From Microvirga brassicacearum (GTDB lineage Bacteria; Pseudomonadota; Alphaproteobacteria; Rhizobiales; Beijerinckiaceae): a stretch of 64,000 nt of DNA. Numbering within the stretch: the stretch's first letter is position 1; each line of letters starts with the position of its first letter. A program made the position numbers and the translations under genes. Under the pieces are notes generated by a model, which was not told where the DNA came from, ran no database searches, and saw only the letters and a list, made by a program, of their open reading frames with translations. This document shows, in pieces, positions 57,201 through 64,000 of this stretch. Location: assembly GCF_008757455.1 (NCBI RefSeq), contig NZ_VCMV01000002.1, forward strand, positions 124,001 to 188,000, written 5' to 3'.

Positions 57201-58640
57201 ATGAACACCGCCCTCGCCATTCCCGCCTTTGGCCCTGTCCTGCCCGAGATCATTCTCGCGGCCGGTGTGCTCGCGCTCGTTCTTTTCGGCGCGATCCGCG
57301 GTGAAGGCTCCTCCGGCATCATCAATATCCTGGCGCTCGTCCTCATCGGCGCGGCTTTGGTCGCGGTCCTGATGCTGCCCTCGGAGCGGGTGGAGACGAT
57401 GGGCGGATCCTTCGTCGTCGATTCCTTTGCCAAGTTCATGAAGGCGCTGACGCTGATCGCGTCGTCCGCCGGCATCATCCTGTCCCTCGACTTCATGCGC
57501 CGGGCGGGCATCAACCGCTTCGAATATCCGATCCTGATCGTGCTCTCGACCATCGGCATGCTGATGGTGATCTCGTCGAACGACTTGATCGCGCTCTATC
57601 TCGGCCTCGAATTGCTGAGCCTGTCATCCTACGTCATCGCGGCGTTCGACCGTGACAACGTGCGCTCCACCGAAGCAGGTCTGAAATACTTCGTTCTCGG
57701 GGCGCTCTCCTCGGGCATGCTGCTCTATGGCGCATCGCTTGTTTATGGTTTCACCGGCAGCGTCTCGTTCCCGACGATCGCCACGACGCTGCAGGGCAGC
57801 GCCGGGTTCGGCCTCGTCTTCGGACTGGTCTTCGTCGCCGCCGGCATCGCGTTCAAGATTTCGGCGGTGCCGTTCCACATGTGGACGCCCGACGTCTATG
57901 AGGGCGCGCCGACGCCGGTGACCGCCTTCTTTGCGGCGGCGCCCAAGATGGCCGGCATGGCGATGGCGGTGCGCGTCTTCATCGATGCGTTCCCGGGCAT
58001 TCTCGGCCAGTGGCAGCAGATCATCGTTTTCAGCGCCATTGCGTCGATGGCGCTCGGGTCGTTCGCGGCCATCGGCCAGCGCAACCTCAAGCGCCTGATG
58101 GCCTATTCGTCGATCGGCAATGTCGGCTTCGCGCTCGTGGGCCTGGCGACCGGAACGTCGGAGGGCATCCAGGGCGTCGTCATCTACATGGCGATCTATC
58201 TCGCGATGACGCTCGGCACCTTCGCGGTCATCCTGAGCATGCGTCGCGGCGACAGGATGTTCGAGACGATCGAGGATCTGTCGGGCCTCTCGCGCACCCA
58301 TCCGCTGATGGCATTCTGCCTCGCTATGATGATGTTCTCGCTCGCGGGCATTCCGCCGCTTGCCGGTTTCTTTGCCAAGTTCGCGGTCTTCACAGCGGCG
58401 ATCAACGCCAATCTCGTCACCCTCGCGGTCATCGGCGTCGTGACCAGCGTCATCGGCGCCTATTACTACCTGCGCATCGTCAAGGTGATGTATTTCGATG
58501 AGGCGGTCGAGCGCTACGATGCCATGCCGTCCGGCGTGCGCTTCGTGCTCGCTTTGTCCAGCGTGTTTGTGGTGCTTTACGTCCTGTTTCCGGCGCCCCT
58601 GACGGCTGCGGCAGGCGCCGCCGCGCGCTCGCTGTTCTAA
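57201..58640 (+). CDS. nuoN: NADH-quinone oxidoreductase subunit N
   Basis: The third antiporter-like subunit, nearest the peripheral arm. 479 residues. Markers: LIALYLGLELLSLSSYVIAAF, FHMWTPDVYEGAPTPVTAFFAAAPKMA and NLKRLMAYSSIGNVGFALVG. Last complex I gene; birA begins at the next-but-one base. Confidence 0.97.
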   Translation: MNTALAIPAFGPVLPEIILAAGVLALVLFGAIRGEGSSGIINILALVLIGAALVAVLMLPSERVETMGGSFVVDSFAKFMKALTLIASSAGIILSLDFMRRAGINRFEYPILIVLSTIGMLMVISSNDLIALYLGLELLSLSSYVIAAFDRDNVRSTEAGLKYFVLGALSSGMLLYGASLVYGFTGSVSFPTIATTLQGSAGFGLVFGLVFVAAGIAFKISAVPFHMWTPDVYEGAPTPVTAFFAAAPKMAGMAMAVRVFIDAFPGILGQWQQIIVFSAIASMALGSFAAIGQRNLKRLMAYSSIGNVGFALVGLATGTSEGIQGVVIYMAIYLAMTLGTFAVILSMRRGDRMFETIEDLSGLSRTHPLMAFCLAMMMFSLAGIPPLAGFFAKFAVFTAAINANLVTLAVIGVVTSVIGAYYYLRIVKVMYFDEAVERYDAMPSGVRFVLALSSVFVVLYVLFPAPLTAAAGAAARSLF

Positions 58641-58641
58641 C

Positions 58642-59466
58642 GTGCGGTTAGGGCCAGAGACAGAAGCTGCCGGATACAGGATCCTCTCGCGCGAAGCGAC
58701 GGAATCCACGAATGACGATGCCGTCGAAGCCGCAAGGTCGGGCGATCCGGGGCAGCTCTGGATCGTTGCCGCCGAGCAGCGGGCGGGCAGGGGGCGCCAT
58801 GGCCGGCAATGGTCGTCGCCACCGGGCAATCTCTACGCGAGCCTGCTCCTCGTCGACCCTTGCGAGGTGGCAAGCGCGCCGCAACTCGGCTTCGTGGCCG
58901 GTCTTGCCCTGCATGAAGCGGTGGAGACGCTCACGGGAATTGGTGCGCCTCGCCTTGCGTTGAAATGGCCCAACGACCTGCTGCTCGATGGCGCCAAGGC
59001 GTCGGGGCTCCTGCTCGAGGGACATCGGATCGCCGCGGGCCAGTCGCTCGCGATCGTCATCGGGTTCGGCGTCAACGTCACCATAGCACCGACGGGAACG
59101 CCCTATCCCACGGTGGCGCTAAGCAAGCTTGTCCCCAACCTTCGGGTCGAGGATGTTTTTGCCGCATTGTCCGCAAGTTTTGCCCGCACCTTCGCGGCGT
59201 GGCGCAATGCAGCGCGCATGACGCCCTCCGATCCGTTCGCGGCCATTCGCCGTCTGTGGCTCGAACGGGCGGCGGGTATCGGACAACCGGTTACCATTCG
59301 TCTTCCCTCCGGTGAGAAGAGCGGCCTCTTCGAGGGGCTCGATTCTTCGGGCCGGCTGCAGCTGAAAAGCGCGTCGGGTGTGGAACTGATCGATGCGGGC
59401 GATCTTTATTTTCCCAATTTGCAGTATGATAACGCCGGACTTGTTCCCGGCACGACAAGGTTCTGA
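58642..59466 (+). CDS. birA: Biotin-[acetyl-CoA-carboxylase] ligase (no DNA-binding domain)
   Basis: Attaches biotin to carboxylases. Starts at GTG 58642, one base after the nuoN stop. The 274-residue protein has the biotinyl-AMP loop RAGRGRHGRQW (about residues 47-57), the catalytic Lys in LALKWPNDLLLDG, and VIGFGVNV. It lacks the N-terminal winged helix of E. coli BirA, so it is an enzyme only and not a repressor. Placement between nuoN and rnj is common in Rhizobiales. Confidence 0.94.
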   Translation: MRLGPETEAAGYRILSREATESTNDDAVEAARSGDPGQLWIVAAEQRAGRGRHGRQWSSPPGNLYASLLLVDPCEVASAPQLGFVAGLALHEAVETLTGIGAPRLALKWPNDLLLDGAKASGLLLEGHRIAAGQSLAIVIGFGVNVTIAPTGTPYPTVALSKLVPNLRVEDVFAALSASFARTFAAWRNAARMTPSDPFAAIRRLWLERAAGIGQPVTIRLPSGEKSGLFEGLDSSGRLQLKSASGVELIDAGDLYFPNLQYDNAGLVPGTTRF

Positions 59467-59469
59467 TCA

Positions 59470-61143
59470 ATGAATTCCCCCAATAACGAACTCGTTTTCG
59501 TCCCGCTCGGCGGTCTTGGCGAAATCGGGATGAACGCGGCCCTCTATGGTTTTGGTCCTGAGGACAGCCGGCAATGGATCATGGTCGATTGCGGCATGGG
59601 CTTCGGTGGCGAGGAGCATTTGCCAGGCATCGACGTGGTCTATCCCGACCTTCGCTTCATCGAGGAAGACCGCCATAACCTGCTCGGCATCTTCATCACC
59701 CATGCGCATGAGGATCACATCGGCGCGCTGGTGGAGATGTGGCCGCGTCTGCGCGCGCCCGTCTACGCGACGAAATTCGCCGTCGGCCTGCTTGAAACCC
59801 GCCGCCTGTCGGAAGCCGGTGCGCCGAAGGTCGATCTGCGCGAGATCAACACGCATGACCGCCTGAAGATCGGCCCGTTCGAGGTCGAGTACATTCCGGT
59901 CGCCCACTCGATTCCGGAATCGAACGCGCTCGCCATCCGCACGTCGCATGGCCTTGTCGTTCATACCGGTGACTGGAAACTCGACAATACGCCGTATCTT
60001 GGCAGCCTGACGTCGGAGGAAACCTTCCGCGGCCTTGGCGACGAGGGTGTGTTGGCGCTGATCTGCGATTCCACCAATGTGGTGCGCGACGGCATCAGCC
60101 CGAGCGAGGCTGATGTTGCGCGCCGGCTCGCCGAACTGATCAAGGACGCGCCGCACCGGGTTGCGATCACCACGTTCGCGTCGAATGTCGCTCGTATTCG
60201 CTCCGTTGCCGAAGCGGCGCGCGAATGCGGCCGCGAGGTCGTGATGGTCGGCCGCGCGATGGATCGCACGTCGGATGTGGCGGCCGATTGCGGCTATCTC
60301 GAAGGCATCCCGGAATTCCGCACGCCGGACACGTTCGGTTATCTGCCGCGCGACAAGGTGGTGGCCTTGCTCACCGGTTCACAGGGTGAACCGCGCGCCG
60401 CCTTGGCGCGCATCGCGCAGGACGAGCATCCCGACATCGCACTGTCGAAAGGCGACCGGGTCATCTTTTCGTCGCGCACGATTCCCGGCAACGAGAAGGC
60501 GGTCGGCGCGATCATCAACAGCCTGATCGAGCAGGGCGTCGAGGTCATCACCGACCGGACCGAGATGGTCCATGTGTCGGGCCATCCGCGCCGCGGCGAA
60601 CTTGCCAAAATGTACGAGTGGACGCGCCCGCGCATTTCAATCCCGGCACATGGCGAGGCGCTGCATCTCGCCGAACACGCGAAACTCGCCCAGAGCCTCG
60701 GAATTCCGGAAGTCGTGCGCGCGAAGAACGGCAGCCTCGTGCGACTGGCGCCCGGTCCTGCGAAAATCATCGACAGCATTCCGGTCGGGCGTCTCTACAA
60801 GGACGGCAACATCGTCATCGAGGCCGGCGAGCGTGCGCTGCCCGAACGCCGCAAGCTCGCCTTCGCGGGCATCGTCAGCGTCGCGATCGCCATCGACGAG
60901 CAGGGTGAGATCGCGGGCGATCCCGTGGTCGAAGCCATGGGCCTGCCGGCCAAGAACCGCAAGGGCGAGGACCTCACCGATCTCATCGCGGATGTCGTCG
61001 GCGATCTGCTCGATGGCTTGTCGAAAGTGAAACGCCGGGACGCGGACGCGGTCGAGAACGCCGTTCAGCGGGCGGTTCGCGCCGCCGTCAACGAAGCCTG
61101 GGGCAAGAAGCCCGCCTGTCATGTGCTCGTGCTTGAGGTATAG
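59470..61143 (+). CDS. rnj: Ribonuclease J
   Basis: A metallo-beta-lactamase/beta-CASP RNase with endonuclease and 5'-exonuclease activity in characterised relatives. 557 residues. The zinc motif HxHxDH is HAHEDH (His78, His80, Asp82, His83); further metal ligands are in PVAHSIPESNAL and HTGDWKLD. The beta-CASP region (SQGEPRAALARIA, HVSGHPRRGEL, PAHGEALHL) and C-terminal domain are complete. It starts three bases after birA. Confidence 0.95.
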   Translation: MNSPNNELVFVPLGGLGEIGMNAALYGFGPEDSRQWIMVDCGMGFGGEEHLPGIDVVYPDLRFIEEDRHNLLGIFITHAHEDHIGALVEMWPRLRAPVYATKFAVGLLETRRLSEAGAPKVDLREINTHDRLKIGPFEVEYIPVAHSIPESNALAIRTSHGLVVHTGDWKLDNTPYLGSLTSEETFRGLGDEGVLALICDSTNVVRDGISPSEADVARRLAELIKDAPHRVAITTFASNVARIRSVAEAARECGREVVMVGRAMDRTSDVAADCGYLEGIPEFRTPDTFGYLPRDKVVALLTGSQGEPRAALARIAQDEHPDIALSKGDRVIFSSRTIPGNEKAVGAIINSLIEQGVEVITDRTEMVHVSGHPRRGELAKMYEWTRPRISIPAHGEALHLAEHAKLAQSLGIPEVVRAKNGSLVRLAPGPAKIIDSIPVGRLYKDGNIVIEAGERALPERRKLAFAGIVSVAIAIDEQGEIAGDPVVEAMGLPAKNRKGEDLTDLIADVVGDLLDGLSKVKRRDADAVENAVQRAVRAAVNEAWGKKPACHVLVLEV

Positions 61144-61173
61144 GGACGGAATGGAACTTTCGGGAAGCGCAGC

Positions 61174-61578
61174 ATGATCGGGCGTCTCAATCACGTCGCC
61201 ATTGCGGTTCGCGATATTGGCGCGGCCTCCGCCCTCTATCGGGATACGCTCGGCGCGGAAGTCTCCGCGCCCGAGCCGCTTCCCGAGCACGGCGTGACGG
61301 TGGTTTTCATCACACTGCCGAACACCAAGATCGAGTTGCTCGAACCGCTCGGCGCCGATTCGCCGATCGCCAGGTTTCTCGACCGGAACCCGGATGGCGG
61401 CATTCACCACATCTGCTACGAGGTCGCGGACATCCTGGCGGCGCGCGAGAAGCTGCTGGAATCCGGCGCGCGAGTGCTGGGTTCCGGCGAGCCGAAAATC
61501 GGCGCACACGGGAAGCCGGTTCTTTTCCTGCACCCTAAGGATTTCAACGGCACCCTCGTTGAACTCGAACAAGCCTGA
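61174..61578 (+). CDS. mce: Methylmalonyl-CoA epimerase
   Basis: Interconverts the stereoisomers of methylmalonyl-CoA in propionyl-CoA catabolism. 134 residues with two VOC-fold modules. Metal ligands are His7 (RLNHVAIAV), the second His in GGIHHICYEV and the C-terminal Glu in NGTLVELEQ. It follows rnj by 30 bases. Confidence 0.93.
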   Translation: MIGRLNHVAIAVRDIGAASALYRDTLGAEVSAPEPLPEHGVTVVFITLPNTKIELLEPLGADSPIARFLDRNPDGGIHHICYEVADILAAREKLLESGARVLGSGEPKIGAHGKPVLFLHPKDFNGTLVELEQA

Positions 61579-61587
61579 GGAACGCCC

Positions 61588-61923
61588 ATGGTCACGCTCA
61601 TCAGGTTCGTCGCCCGTTCGTTCTGGAGCACGATTGCGGCGGTCCTCGTGGCGGCCATCATCGCCATCGCCATCGTCGTATCGGCCTTCGGCCTGCGCAT
61701 CAGCGGCGGCACGGCCTTGTATTTCATCATCTGGTGGACGCTGCTTTTTGCGATCCTGCCGTTCGGCGTGCGCAGTCAGGCCGAAGCCGGTGAGGTCACC
61801 CGCGGCACCGAACCCGGCGCCCCCGCGGCCCCGGCCTTGCGCGAAAAAGCGCTCTGGACGACGCTGGTCGCCGCCATCGTGCTGGTCTTCACCGCTTGGG
61901 TGCTGCCGCTCGCGGGGTTGTGA
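61588..61923 (+). CDS. DUF1467 family membrane protein
   Basis: A 111-residue protein with three hydrophobic segments: IAAVLVAAIIAIAIVVSAFGL, ALYFIIWWTLLFAILPFGV and TLVAAIVLVFTAWVLPLAGL. The motif WWTLLFAILPFGVRSQAEAGEVTRGTEPGAP matches DUF1467, a family of unknown function found almost always between mce and proS in alphaproteobacteria. It lies nine bases after mce. Confidence 0.88.
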   Translation: MVTLIRFVARSFWSTIAAVLVAAIIAIAIVVSAFGLRISGGTALYFIIWWTLLFAILPFGVRSQAEAGEVTRGTEPGAPAAPALREKALWTTLVAAIVLVFTAWVLPLAGL

Positions 61924-61956
61924 GACATCGGCGCTGCCTTAGCGTCATCGCGTGCG

Positions 61957-62060
61957 CCTCATCCTGAGGAGCCGCGCAGCGGCATCTCGAAGGATCCTCC
62001 AGTGCTCTCTGGAGACGCCTCGTGCTTCGAGACAGGCCTTCGGCCTTCCTCAGCATGAGG
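61957..62060. repeat. Repeat family E upstream of proS
   Basis: The outer ends are inverses, CCTCATCCTGAGGA (61957-61970) and TCCTCAGCATGAGG (62047-62060). Nested inside are TCTCGAAG/CTTCGAGA and CTCCAG/CTGGAG pairs, so the whole can fold as one long hairpin. It resembles, from memory, a repeat common in Bradyrhizobiaceae and relatives. Confidence 0.8.
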
Positions 62061-62162
62061 TTTGGGCAAAGCTGCGCGCTTCCTTTGAGGTTTTGGTAGG
62101 AGGCCGCGGCCTCACTCGTTAGACGGGCTCGTTCGACCCGAAGAAATCCCGACACGTGGCAC

Positions 62163-62191
62163 AAAAAGAAAAAGCAAGGCTTTCGCCTTGC
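62163..62191 (-). terminator. Strong minus-strand terminator with no gene in front of it
   Basis: Read leftward: GCAAGGC, the tetraloop GAAA, GCCTTGC, then TTTTTCTTTTT (plus positions 62174-62191 stem, 62163-62173 A-run). The hairpin and T-run are near ideal, and there is no T-run for the plus direction. No protein gene lies upstream on the minus strand. Confidence 0.85.
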
Positions 62192-62340
62192 CTGAACATG
62201 CCTTTTGGCAAATTTTAATCCCTGGCTTTCTGACGCCGTCGCCTGAAATGGCGCGCGGGGATCTTGTTCCTCCCGAAACTCGGACCGTCTCCTCCGACCT
62301 TTGAAGGTTCTAGAGGTTAGAGTTCTCTTCATAAACGCCA
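62163..62340 (-). ncRNA. Candidate small RNA ending at the orphan terminator
   Basis: The orphan minus-strand terminator implies a transcript arriving from the right, where only a non-coding interval exists before proS (opposite strand). Just before the terminator is a second small hairpin, TGCC-AAAA-GGCA, with an A/T-rich single strand (GATTAAAATT) beside it, the sort of layout bound by Hfq. Further 5' are two GGAGG-containing stretches. The 5' end is a guess. No known RNA family is recognised. Confidence 0.35.
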
Positions 62341-62545
62341 CGGCAGATGATGTCATCTTTTTTGAGCACCCGGTGATGCAATTTTCGGCACAATTGGGAT
62401 TGATCTTTGGTATTAGTGAGGGCCGCTGGCATCTCCGGCACGATCACAGCTTGTGTTTTGACGAGGGGCTGTGTTGTGTGCTGAGGCGAGTCGTGACCTT
62501 TATTGTTTTTATTCCTGCCAACAAACCCGATCCTGAAGGCGTTCC

Positions 62546-63874
62546 ATGCGTTTGAGCCGTTTCTTCCTGCCCATCCTCCGCGAGACTCCCAAGGAAGCGG
62601 AGATCATGTCCCATCGTCTCATGCTGCGGGCCGGCATGATCCGTCAGGAATCGGCGGGAATTTACGCCTGGCTGCCGCTGGGTCTGCGGGTGCTGAACAA
62701 GATCAGCGCGATCGTCCGTGAGGAACAGAACCGCGCCGGTGCCGTCGAACTTCTGATGCCGACGGTGCAATCGGCCGACCTGTGGCGCGAATCCGGCCGC
62801 TATGACGCCTATGGCAAGGAGATGCTGCGCATCCAGGATCGGCACGACCGGGAAATGCTCTACGGCCCGACCAACGAGGAAATGATCACCGAAATCTTCC
62901 GCGGCTATGTGCGTTCCTACAAGGACCTGCCGCTCAATCTCTATCACATCCAGTGGAAGTTCCGCGACGAGGTGCGGCCGCGTTTCGGCGTCATGCGCTC
63001 GCGCGAATTCCTCATGAAGGATGCATATACGTTCGACATCGATCAGGCCGGCGCGCGACATTCCTACAACCGGATGTTCGTCGCCTATCTTCGCACCTTT
63101 GCACGCATGGGCCTGAAGGCGATCCCGATGCGGGCCGATACCGGTCCGATCGGCGGCGATCTCAGCCACGAATTCATCATTCTCGCGGCGACGGGCGAGA
63201 GCGAGGTTTTCTGCCACGCGGATTATCTCGACTACGACACGCCCGCGGTCGATACCGATTTCGACAATGCGGAAGGCCTGCAGGGCCTTGTCGACAAATG
63301 GACGGCGCTTTACGCGGCGACTTCCGAGATGCACGACGTTTCCGCCTATGAGGCGGTGCCGGCAGACAAGAAGATGTCGGCGCGCGGCATCGAGGTCGGC
63401 CACATCTTCTATTTCGGCACCAAATATTCGGCCCCGATGGGCGCCAAGGTGATGGGACCGGACGGCAAGGATCACGATGTCCATATGGGCTCCTATGGCA
63501 TCGGCCCGAGCCGCCTGATCGCCGCCATCATCGAGGCGAGTCATGACGAGAACGGCATCATCTGGCCGGAATCAGTGGCGCCGTTCGATATCGCGCTGCT
63601 GAACCTGAAGGCCGGCGATGCAGCGACCGACGAGGCTTGCAACAGGCTCTATCGCGAACTGAGTGCGGCGGGCCGCGACGTGCTCTACGACGACCGCGAC
63701 GAACGGCCGGGCGGAAAGTTCGCGACGGCCGATCTCATCGGCATTCCGTGGCAGGTCGTGATCGGCCCCAAGGGTCTCGCCGACGGCAACGTCGAACTGA
63801 AGCACCGCGCAACCGGCGACAAGCAGGTTGTGCCGCTCGGCGAAGTGGTTTCGCGCTTTGCAAAGCGCGGTTAG
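62546..63874 (+). CDS. proS: Prolyl-tRNA synthetase, short alphaproteobacterial type
   Basis: Charges tRNA-Pro. 442 residues, which is the ProS type without the INS editing domain present in E. coli ProRS (about 570 residues). Class II motifs: motif 1 region [23 protein letters not shown], motif 2 [23 protein letters not shown] and motif 3 [13 protein letters not shown], followed by the anticodon-binding domain. AAGGCG precedes the ATG. In related genomes lolC-lolD usually follow; here the window ends first. Confidence 0.96.
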   Translation: MRLSRFFLPILRETPKEAEIMSHRLMLRAGMIRQESAGIYAWLPLGLRVLNKISAIVREEQNRAGAVELLMPTVQSADLWRESGRYDAYGKEMLRIQDRHDREMLYGPTNEEMITEIFRGYVRSYKDLPLNLYHIQWKFRDEVRPRFGVMRSREFLMKDAYTFDIDQAGARHSYNRMFVAYLRTFARMGLKAIPMRADTGPIGGDLSHEFIILAATGESEVFCHADYLDYDTPAVDTDFDNAEGLQGLVDKWTALYAATSEMHDVSAYEAVPADKKMSARGIEVGHIFYFGTKYSAPMGAKVMGPDGKDHDVHMGSYGIGPSRLIAAIIEASHDENGIIWPESVAPFDIALLNLKAGDAATDEACNRLYRELSAAGRDVLYDDRDERPGGKFATADLIGIPWQVVIGPKGLADGNVELKHRATGDKQVVPLGEVVSRFAKRG

Positions 63875-63916
63875 TCGGCGTGATGTCTTTGCCCATATCA
63901 AGCGCGCGCCCTTTTA

Positions 63917-64000
63917 ACCTCCCCCTTGTGGGGAGGTCGACGCGCGCAGCGCAGCGGGTGGGGGTGTTGCGCGACCGATCGAGATCCGTGGCACAGACAC
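63917..64000. repeat. Repeat family B, left end, running to the window edge
   Basis: CCTCCCCCTTGTGGGGAGG followed by TCGACGCGCGCAGCGC and GCGGGTGGGGGTG repeats the left end of the element at 19961-20096. The right end is not visible and may lie beyond the window. It begins 43 bases after proS. Confidence 0.75.

Larger units (their letters stand above)
61924..62545. other. 622-base gap between the DUF1467 gene and proS
   Basis: The first part holds a family E repeat; 62061-62162 shows nothing recognisable; 62163-62340 is the candidate minus-strand small RNA; 62320-62545 is AT-rich and probably carries the proS promoter, though I cannot fix it. The palindrome GATGATGTCATC is at about 62346-62357. 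Open frames here have no family sequence and no good ribosome site. Confidence 0.5.

Noticed and set aside
61889-62356. Minus-strand frame (155 codons) upstream of proS, including an Arg-rich start after a Met near 62332
   Set aside because: It runs straight through the strong terminator and the family E repeat and has no recognisable sequence; a small RNA explains the terminator better.
62301-62555. Plus-strand 84-codon frame overlapping the proS start
   Set aside because: Starts with TTG without a ribosome site, is AT-rich and overlaps the start of proS.

Overview
The window is a gene-dense stretch of an alphaproteobacterial chromosome, most likely from the order Hyphomicrobiales (Rhizobiales). 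The evidence is the combined content and order: a 14-gene nuo operon followed by birA, rnj, mce, a DUF1467 gene and proS; tig-clpP-clpX-lon-hup; a suf operon with two cysteine desulfurases and sufT; glnB-glnA beside nnr; an RNase E with a large acidic insertion next to an AmiC amidase, PBP1A and prfB; and several short palindromic repeats of the kind scattered through Rhizobiales genomes. GC content is high throughout, apart from a few local dips. I cannot name a species.

Layout. 1-7204: 3' -truncated rne (minus), then amiC, mrcA and prfB, the last with a textbook +1 programmed frameshift. 7322-16089: two serralysin-like M10 metalloproteases with RTX repeats, one on each strand, enclosing a one-cysteine Bcp/PrxQ peroxiredoxin, a large AsmA-like membrane protein and tyrS. 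16291-26670: an alpha/beta hydrolase (minus) divergent from the suf operon (cysteine desulfurase, sufB, C, D, S, T); a YbaL-type antiporter on the other strand separates this block from sufA and a TfoX-domain gene. A perfect 7-3-7 palindrome matching the Irr iron-control element lies at the -10/+1 region of the suf promoter. 26705-34941: an RhlE-type helicase, a hydrolase, a beta-barrel outer-membrane protein, glnA-glnB, nnr, and a multicopper-oxidase-fold protein that has lost most of its copper ligands. 35148-42889: tRNA-Leu, tig, clpP, clpX, lon, hup, tRNA-Val, a 52-residue membrane protein and tRNA-Asp. 43038-58640: a small iron-permease-family protein and nuoA-N. 58642-63874: birA, rnj, mce, DUF1467, a 622-base gap holding a repeat and a candidate small RNA, and proS.

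How the genes work together. The suf block builds Fe-S clusters; complex I, encoded downstream, carries many of them (NuoB, E, F, G, I). Tig, ClpXP and Lon fold or degrade proteins. GlnB and GlnA form the nitrogen-assimilation pair. RNase E and RNase J are both present.

No CRISPR array, prophage, transposase or intact mobile element was seen, and I did not find a wholly new multi-gene system. The most unusual observations are: a repeat family whose three copies supply the stop codons of the genes they abut; a multicopper oxidase homologue stripped of its copper ligands; a low-GC serralysin; repeat insertions inside the suf and nuo operons; tandem 11-base boxes upstream of the outer-membrane protein gene; and a candidate minus-strand small RNA upstream of proS.
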